Shown here one piece after another: positions 59,201-64,000 of a DNA stretch of 64,000 nucleotides; within the stretch, counting starts at the first letter, position 1; each line of letters begins with the position of its first letter. The translations under genes and the position numbers were made by a program. The stretch comes from Bacteroidota bacterium (GTDB lineage: Bacteria; Bacteroidota; Bacteroidia; Bacteroidales; VadinHA17): the NCBI GenBank assembly GCA_003250475.1, contig QKGI01000045.1, positions 1-64,000 on the forward strand, read 5' to 3'. A model generated the notes under the pieces. The model saw nothing but the letters and a program-made list of their open reading frames with translations, ran no database searches and had not been told where the DNA came from.

Positions 59201-59536
59201 TTATCTTAATTTCTTTGTCAGTGGCCTGAGAACAAATGCTATACCCACCAGGACCATGACTGCCGGCCAGTAAATCTGTTTGTACACAGGAGAAAGCTGA
59301 ATGCTCATTTCCGGCATAAGGAACCAGAATCCCAGGGCAAAAAGCAGTACTGCCGACACCAGTTCAAGGCTTACCAGTGACAATATGCCAAAGAAGATGA
59401 GGATCATCTCCCACTGGAAATAGTCTGATATCTCTCCGAGGTTTAAAAGGTCCAGCTTGGCCACAATCATTATTAGCCCCAGGGAGATGAGGAACCTGGC
59501 GATGCCAACAAACGGATTTTTATCTGCGTCTTTCAT
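59201..59536 (-). CDS. LiaI/DUF5668-like small membrane protein
   Basis: MKDADKNPFVGIARFLISLGLIMIVAKLDLLNLGEISDYFQWEMILIFFGIL...; start at internal ATG. Confidence 0.75.
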   Translation of the reverse strand: MKDADKNPFVGIARFLISLGLIMIVAKLDLLNLGEISDYFQWEMILIFFGILSLVSLELVSAVLLFALGFWFLMPEMSIQLSPVYKQIYWPAVMVLVGIAFVLRPLTKKLR

Positions 59537-59667
59537 GTCTGGTAAGTTGATTTGACAAGTTAAAAATATTACGAACACATTAAACGGCACCATACATTTC
59601 CGGCGGGGCGCGGATAAATGTCGGTAAACAGCGAAGAAACCGGGCAGTGTTACTTTTTTGTTCATAA

Positions 59668-59699
59668 TTTTTTTTATTGCAAGAGGATTTATAATTTTG
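59668..59699 (+). promoter_or_regulatory. Promoter of DUF177-rpmF-plsX-fabH operon
   Basis: TTG (59668-59670) - 21 bp - TAATTTTG (59692-59699). Confidence 0.55.
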
Positions 59700-59718
59700 C
59701 AGACCGAAAAAAAGGGAG

Positions 59719-60237
59719 ATGCCCGGATTGTATTCCATACCGCTCGCCGGATTAAAGGAAGCCAGATATACCTACGATTTCAAAATAGGAGATGACTTCT
59801 TTGAGGCGTTTGAGGAGTCAGAGGTTAAGAGAGGGGAGTTCACTTCTGTGGTTGTGCTCCAGAAAAGCACAACTCATCTTGAGCTTGACATTGTCATAAA
59901 CGGCCGTGCCGAAGTGGTGTGTGACAGATGCCTGGAATCATTTTACATCCCTGTCTCATCAGCCAACAGGCTGTTTGTTAAGCAGGGAAGGGAGTGGGAT
60001 GAGGCTGATCCGGATATGATCACAATGCCTCTGGATGAACATGAAATAGATCTGAGCCAGTTTTTCTATGAATATATCCACCTGGCATTACCTTTGAAAC
60101 GTATTCATCCTGATGACAGCGATGGTCGCAGTACGTGCAACCCCGAAATGATCAGGAAGCTTAATGACCTTCAGGCCGGTGAGGAGCAATCCGATCCGCG
60201 GTGGGAAGGTTTAAAAAAACTGACTAGGAATAACTAA
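59719..60237 (+). CDS. DUF177 / YceD-like protein
   Basis: 172 aa; VVCDRCLESFYIPV, position immediately upstream of rpmF. Confidence 0.88.
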   Translation: MPGLYSIPLAGLKEARYTYDFKIGDDFFEAFEESEVKRGEFTSVVVLQKSTTHLELDIVINGRAEVVCDRCLESFYIPVSSANRLFVKQGREWDEADPDMITMPLDEHEIDLSQFFYEYIHLALPLKRIHPDDSDGRSTCNPEMIRKLNDLQAGEEQSDPRWEGLKKLTRNN

Positions 60238-60254
60238 CACAATTCATTACTGCG

Positions 60255-60440
60255 ATGCCAAATCCAAAACACAGACACTCCAGTACCAGGAGGGACAAGA
60301 GGAGAACACATTACAAGGCTGTTGCTCCCACAGTGGCTGCATGCACAAACTGCGGATCAGCTCATCTCTACCACAGGGTATGCCCTGAGTGCGGATACTA
60401 CAGAGGCAAGCTTGCCGTTGAAAAAAAGACGACAGCCTGA
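60255..60440 (+). CDS. rpmF: 50S ribosomal protein L32
   Basis: 61 aa; MPNPKHRHSSTRRDKRRTHYKAVAPTVAACTNCGSAHLYHRVCPECGYYRGK. Confidence 0.98.
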   Translation: MPNPKHRHSSTRRDKRRTHYKAVAPTVAACTNCGSAHLYHRVCPECGYYRGKLAVEKKTTA

Positions 60441-60468
60441 CAAGGTTTCCGTTCAAAAACTCTGAACG

Positions 60469-61413
60469 ATGAAAATAGGTCTTGATGCTATGGGGGGGGA
60501 TTTCGCCCCCAATGCTGTCATTGAAGGTGCAGTTGATGCACTGGGGCAGATGCCGTCAGGAGACCGTCTCGTGCTTATCGGCGATAATGGTCTGATAAGG
60601 AATAAACTCGCAGAAATGAATGTCGAGCCTTCCTTATTTGATATCGTACCCACCACGCAGGTAATAGAGATGTCTGACCACCCTGCGAAGGCTTTTTCGC
60701 AGAAAAAGGACTCGTCTATTGCAGTAGGGTTCGGGATGCTTAAAAGCTGCCTGATAGACGGATTTGCCAGTGCCGGAAACACCGGCGCCATGATGGTCGG
60801 AGCAAGCTATACAGTCAATGTCATCCCCGGAGTATACAGACCGGCACTGCTGGCCAATCTGCCCAATGTAAACGGCGGCTCATCAATACTCCTCGACGTT
60901 GGGATAAATCCTGACAGCAAGCCTGACGTGCTGATGCAGTACGGTTTGCTCGGAACAGTGTATTCAAGGCATGTGCTGGGCATAGAAAACCCAACGGTGG
61001 GATTGCTGAATATCGGAACCGAAGAATCAAAAGGCTCTGCCGTGGTCAAAGCTACCTATGAACTTCTCAGTGAAAACACTGAGATAAATTTCAGGGGTAA
61101 TATCGAAGGTCATCATCTCTTTACCGAGGAGATGACCGATGTCATTATATGCGACGGTTTCGTAGGCAATGTGGTTCTCAAAATGGCCGAGAAATTCTTT
61201 GTGATAGCAAGATCAAGAGGCATTAAAGACAGCTTTTTTGAAAGGCTTAATTTTGAGGTCGTCGGAGGCACTCCCGTTGTCGGAATAAATGAAAACGTGG
61301 TAGTTGGTCACGGCATTTCAAACCGAACGGCAATCATGAATATGATACTGCAGACCCGTGATGTGGTTCATGCAGATCTTGCCGGAAAGATCAAGGAAGC
61401 ATTCGGAGCATGA
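60469..61413 (+). CDS. plsX: Phosphate acyltransferase PlsX
   Basis: 314 aa; [50 protein letters not shown]. Confidence 0.97.
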   Translation: MKIGLDAMGGDFAPNAVIEGAVDALGQMPSGDRLVLIGDNGLIRNKLAEMNVEPSLFDIVPTTQVIEMSDHPAKAFSQKKDSSIAVGFGMLKSCLIDGFASAGNTGAMMVGASYTVNVIPGVYRPALLANLPNVNGGSSILLDVGINPDSKPDVLMQYGLLGTVYSRHVLGIENPTVGLLNIGTEESKGSAVVKATYELLSENTEINFRGNIEGHHLFTEEMTDVIICDGFVGNVVLKMAEKFFVIARSRGIKDSFFERLNFEVVGGTPVVGINENVVVGHGISNRTAIMNMILQTRDVVHADLAGKIKEAFGA

Positions 61414-62411
61414 CGAAAATAAGAGCTGCAATTACCGGAATAAATGCCTGGGTGCCGGAGTACCGGCTGACCAACCAGGAACTCTCCGAGATGGTGGAGA
61501 CCAGCGACGAATGGATCATGCAGCGCGTTGGTATCAGGGAGAGAAGGATACTCAAGGGTGAGGGGAAGGGAACTTCCGACCTGGGGGAACCGGCTGTCAG
61601 AGGCCTGCTGGAGAAGACAGGGACATCACCTGACGAGGTCGATCTCCTTATTTGTGCCACGATAACGCCGGATATGATGTTCCCGGCTACTGCCAACATT
61701 ATCTGTGACAAGGCCGGGATAAAAAACGCCTTCAGCTTTGATCTTGCAGCTGCCTGCTCCGGGTTCCTCTTTGCCCTGCAGACAGCAGCAGCATACGTTG
61801 AGACCGGACGGTACAAGAAGGTAATTGTTGTTGGCGCTGATAAGATGTCATCCATTACCGACTATACTGACCGGACCACCTGTACCCTCTTCGGAGACGC
61901 GGCAGGAGCAGTCCTCCTGGAGCCGACAGAGGAAGAATACGGAATAATGGACTATCTCTTCAAAAGCGACGGCTCGGGCCGGAAGTATCTGCACATGAAA
62001 GCCGGCGGGTCACTGCGCCCCGCATCACACGACACAGTAGGCGGAAGGGAGCATTATGTATACCAGGAGGGACAGGCTGTCTTTAAGTTTGCCGTATCAA
62101 ACATGGCAGACATCGCAGCCGAGATCATGGAGAGAAACAACCTCCGCCCGGAAGATATCTCATGGCTGGTACCACACCAGGCCAACCTGAGGATCATAGA
62201 TGCGACCGGGCGCAGAATGGGACTGCCACCGGAGAAGGTCATGATAAACATACAGAACTACGGCAATACTACAGCCGCCACAATCCCCCTTGTGTTGTGG
62301 GAGTTTGAAAAGAAGCTCCATAAGGGAGATAATCTGGTACTTGCCGCCTTCGGCGGGGGATTCACATGGGGAAGCATCTGGCTTAAATGGGCATACGACC
62401 CGAAGCCTTAA
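61410..62411 (+). CDS. fabH: 3-oxoacyl-ACP synthase III
   Basis: 333 aa; [89 protein letters not shown]. Confidence 0.98.
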   Translation: MTKIRAAITGINAWVPEYRLTNQELSEMVETSDEWIMQRVGIRERRILKGEGKGTSDLGEPAVRGLLEKTGTSPDEVDLLICATITPDMMFPATANIICDKAGIKNAFSFDLAAACSGFLFALQTAAAYVETGRYKKVIVVGADKMSSITDYTDRTTCTLFGDAAGAVLLEPTEEEYGIMDYLFKSDGSGRKYLHMKAGGSLRPASHDTVGGREHYVYQEGQAVFKFAVSNMADIAAEIMERNNLRPEDISWLVPHQANLRIIDATGRRMGLPPEKVMINIQNYGNTTAATIPLVLWEFEKKLHKGDNLVLAAFGGGFTWGSIWLKWAYDPKP

Positions 62412-62425
62412 AGAGTATATCACCT

Positions 62426-62455
62426 GAGAGCGGTAATTCCGCTCTCTTTTTTTTT
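62426..62455 (+). terminator. Rho-independent terminator after fabH
   Basis: GAGAGCGG-taatt-CCGCTCTC followed by T9. Confidence 0.9.
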
Positions 62456-62527
62456 ATCAGGCACAATACTTTTTATATTTGTGTGTTAAATAAATTCAGG
62501 GAAGTAAGGGATAAAATAAATTTCATT

Positions 62528-62920
62528 ATGGCAAAAATCATGGAGACAGACAACGGAGCAGCAGTCAACCTAATAAGTCAGGGCACAGAGATAACCGGTG
62601 ATATCAAATCATCAGGAGATGTCCGGATAGACGGAGTTCTTAACGGTAACATGGTTACTAAGGGGAAGGTGGTTATCGGTCCGACAGGCCGGGTTAAGGG
62701 TGAGGTTGAATGCAAAAATTCCGAGGTGTCAGGCGTGATAGACGGAAAAATTACCGTGTCACAGCTCCTGAACCTGAAGTCGTCATCGAAAATCAACGGT
62801 ACAATCGTTACGAATAAGCTCTCAATTGAACCGGGAGCAATCTTTACGGGTAACTGCGCCATGAAAGACGGTGAAAATGGAGGAGCAACAGCAGTCAGGC
62901 CCAAAGAAGGAGACAAATAG
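62528..62920 (+). CDS. Bactofilin (polymer-forming cytoskeletal protein)
   Basis: LISQGTEITGDIKSSGDVRIDGVLNGNMVTKGKVVIGPTGRVKGEVECKNSEVSGVIDGKITVSQLLNLKSSSKINGTIVTNKLSIEPGAIFTGNCAM; start at internal ATG. Confidence 0.92.
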   Translation: MAKIMETDNGAAVNLISQGTEITGDIKSSGDVRIDGVLNGNMVTKGKVVIGPTGRVKGEVECKNSEVSGVIDGKITVSQLLNLKSSSKINGTIVTNKLSIEPGAIFTGNCAMKDGENGGATAVRPKEGDK

Positions 62921-63113
62921 CGGCCTTTCCGGATATTCAAGGTACAGCACCATCGCCATACAGATGGTGGTTATTATTGTCATCACTACCCTCGGAGGCG
63001 TCAGACTCGACAGATGGGCAGGCACCGAACCTGTCCTGACAGTGATTCTCTCACTGCTTGGAGTGGCAGCTGCCATGTGGCTGGTTATTAAAGAGGCCAT
63101 CAGGAACAAGTGA
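62871..63113 (+). CDS. AtpZ/AtpI-like F0F1 ATPase-associated protein (GTG start, or ATG at 62877)
   Basis: 80 aa; two TM segments, GGVRLDRWAGTEPVLTVILSLLGVAAAMWLVIKEA; located before atpB. Confidence 0.75.
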   Translation: MKMEEQQQSGPKKETNSGLSGYSRYSTIAIQMVVIIVITTLGGVRLDRWAGTEPVLTVILSLLGVAAAMWLVIKEAIRNK

Positions 63114-63114
63114 G

Positions 63115-63507
63115 ATGTTTACTCCAAGAGCAATAAGATCCTACATGTCTCTCTTAATCCTGTCACTGGTTATTATACTGCTTATTTCGGTGCTTTACAG
63201 ATTTTATCCCTCTCTTTACAATCATGCTTATGCTGTCGCACTTACCGGAGGGTTTACGCTTGCAGCCTTCATTTCACTTTTAATCTTTTTTAACGGTTTC
63301 AGTTCGGAAGCGGGCAGAAGTGTGTTTCTGACACTTATGGCGCTGGGGATGAAGTTGCTGCTTTCTCTCGTGCTTGCATTACTGTTCCTGGTGGTCTTTA
63401 AAAACGATCAGATCGGTTCAGTGATATTATTTTTTATCCTATATTTGGCGTTCACTTTTTATGTAATACGTACATTCGTAAGTGTCCTGAAAAAGAAGAC
63501 GGTTTAA
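63115..63507 (+). CDS. Small membrane protein in ATP synthase operon (AtpI-like)
   Basis: MFTPRAIRSYMSLLILSLVIILLISVLYRF..., four TM segments, between AtpZ-like and AtpB. Confidence 0.6.
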   Translation: MFTPRAIRSYMSLLILSLVIILLISVLYRFYPSLYNHAYAVALTGGFTLAAFISLLIFFNGFSSEAGRSVFLTLMALGMKLLLSLVLALLFLVVFKNDQIGSVILFFILYLAFTFYVIRTFVSVLKKKTV

Positions 63508-63518
63508 AGTTAATAAGC

Positions 63519-64000
63519 TTGAAAAACAGGTATCAATATTTTCTGCTCATACTGCTTGGAATAATTGCTGCAACAGTTCCGGCCCTCTCTGCCGGAATGA
63601 GCAAGGAAGACAAAAAATCACACGACATTGAAGGGAAGTTTAATGCCAGCGAGTTCATCATGGAGCATGTTTCCGACTCACATGAATGGCACATACTGAC
63701 AAAAAAAGACGGCACTTCAGTGGCTGTTTATCTCCCGGTTATTATCTATGACAGACAATCGGGGATTCATATTTTTTCCTCTGAAAAGATTGCTCACGGG
63801 CACAGTTACATGGGTTATGCAATTGCCCATGAAGGTGATTATGCCGGAAAGATAATCAGGGTAGATCATGAGGGTCATTATGACGGTTCAAAACCACCTC
63901 TTGACTTCTCGATCACCAAGGCCGTTTTCGGGATGCTCATAGCATCACTGATACTGCTCTGGCTCATGATATCCATGGCCCGTTCATACAGGAAAAGCGG
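63519..64000 (+). CDS. atpB: ATP synthase F0 subunit A, N-terminal part (runs off window end; TTG start)
   Basis: Open frame LKNRYQYFLLILLGIIAATVPALSAG...FIMEHVSDSHEWHILTKKDGTSVAVYLPVIIYDRQSGIHIFSSEKI..., typical Bacteroidota AtpB N-terminal extension. Confidence 0.75.
   Translation, partial: MKNRYQYFLLILLGIIAATVPALSAGMSKEDKKSHDIEGKFNASEFIMEHVSDSHEWHILTKKDGTSVAVYLPVIIYDRQSGIHIFSSEKIAHGHSYMGYAIAHEGDYAGKIIRVDHEGHYDGSKPPLDFSITKAVFGMLIASLILLWLMISMARSYRKS

Noticed and set aside
1-64000. CRISPR arrays, tRNA/rRNA genes, IS elements, prophage or classical defence islands
   Set aside because: No regularly spaced repeats, transposase/integrase, tRNA cloverleaf or restriction/abortive-infection gene could be recognised by eye; a tRNAscan/CRISPR search would be needed to exclude small ones.

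Overview
This 64 kb window looks like an ordinary chromosomal segment from a Bacteroidota (Bacteroidales-like) genome. It is gene-dense and mostly core metabolism: adenine deaminase C-terminus, uvrC, polyprenyl synthase, lspA, acyl-CoA synthetase, queD-like, polA, moaD/moaE, S41 protease, rnpA, hemD, deoC, dtd, mntP, GH127-like lipoprotein, PHP phosphatase, Crp/Fnr regulator, M6 protease with a T9SS-type tail, TldD/TldE, PFK, rsgA, mnmH, U32 peptidase, AsmA-like, pepE, an ECF sigma module, a GH16-like protein, e(P4) phosphatase, BlaI/M56, TetR plus a LolA-like/ABC/beta-barrel cassette, YidD, a LytTR two-component locus, rpmF-plsX-fabH, bactofilin, and the start of an ATP synthase operon. I saw no CRISPR array, prophage, IS element, rRNA or tRNA. 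The observations most worth follow-up are: (1) a GH16-fold protein whose two catalytic glutamates read as His and Arg, fused to about four ~70-aa N-terminal repeats I do not recognise; (2) a hybrid sensor kinase with the phospho-acceptor His replaced by Phe and eroded ATP-binding boxes, but an intact last receiver domain; (3) a near-perfect parS-like palindrome just after uvrC; (4) a duplicated 14-bp operator-like motif, one copy inside a Bacteroidota-type promoter, upstream of a blaI-M56 pair; (5) a TldD-like protease with Tat and lipobox signals next to a TldE that lacks any signal; (6) a TetR-controlled candidate trans-envelope lipid/lipoprotein export cassette with a putative operator. All calls are from reading the sequence and translations; no searches were run.
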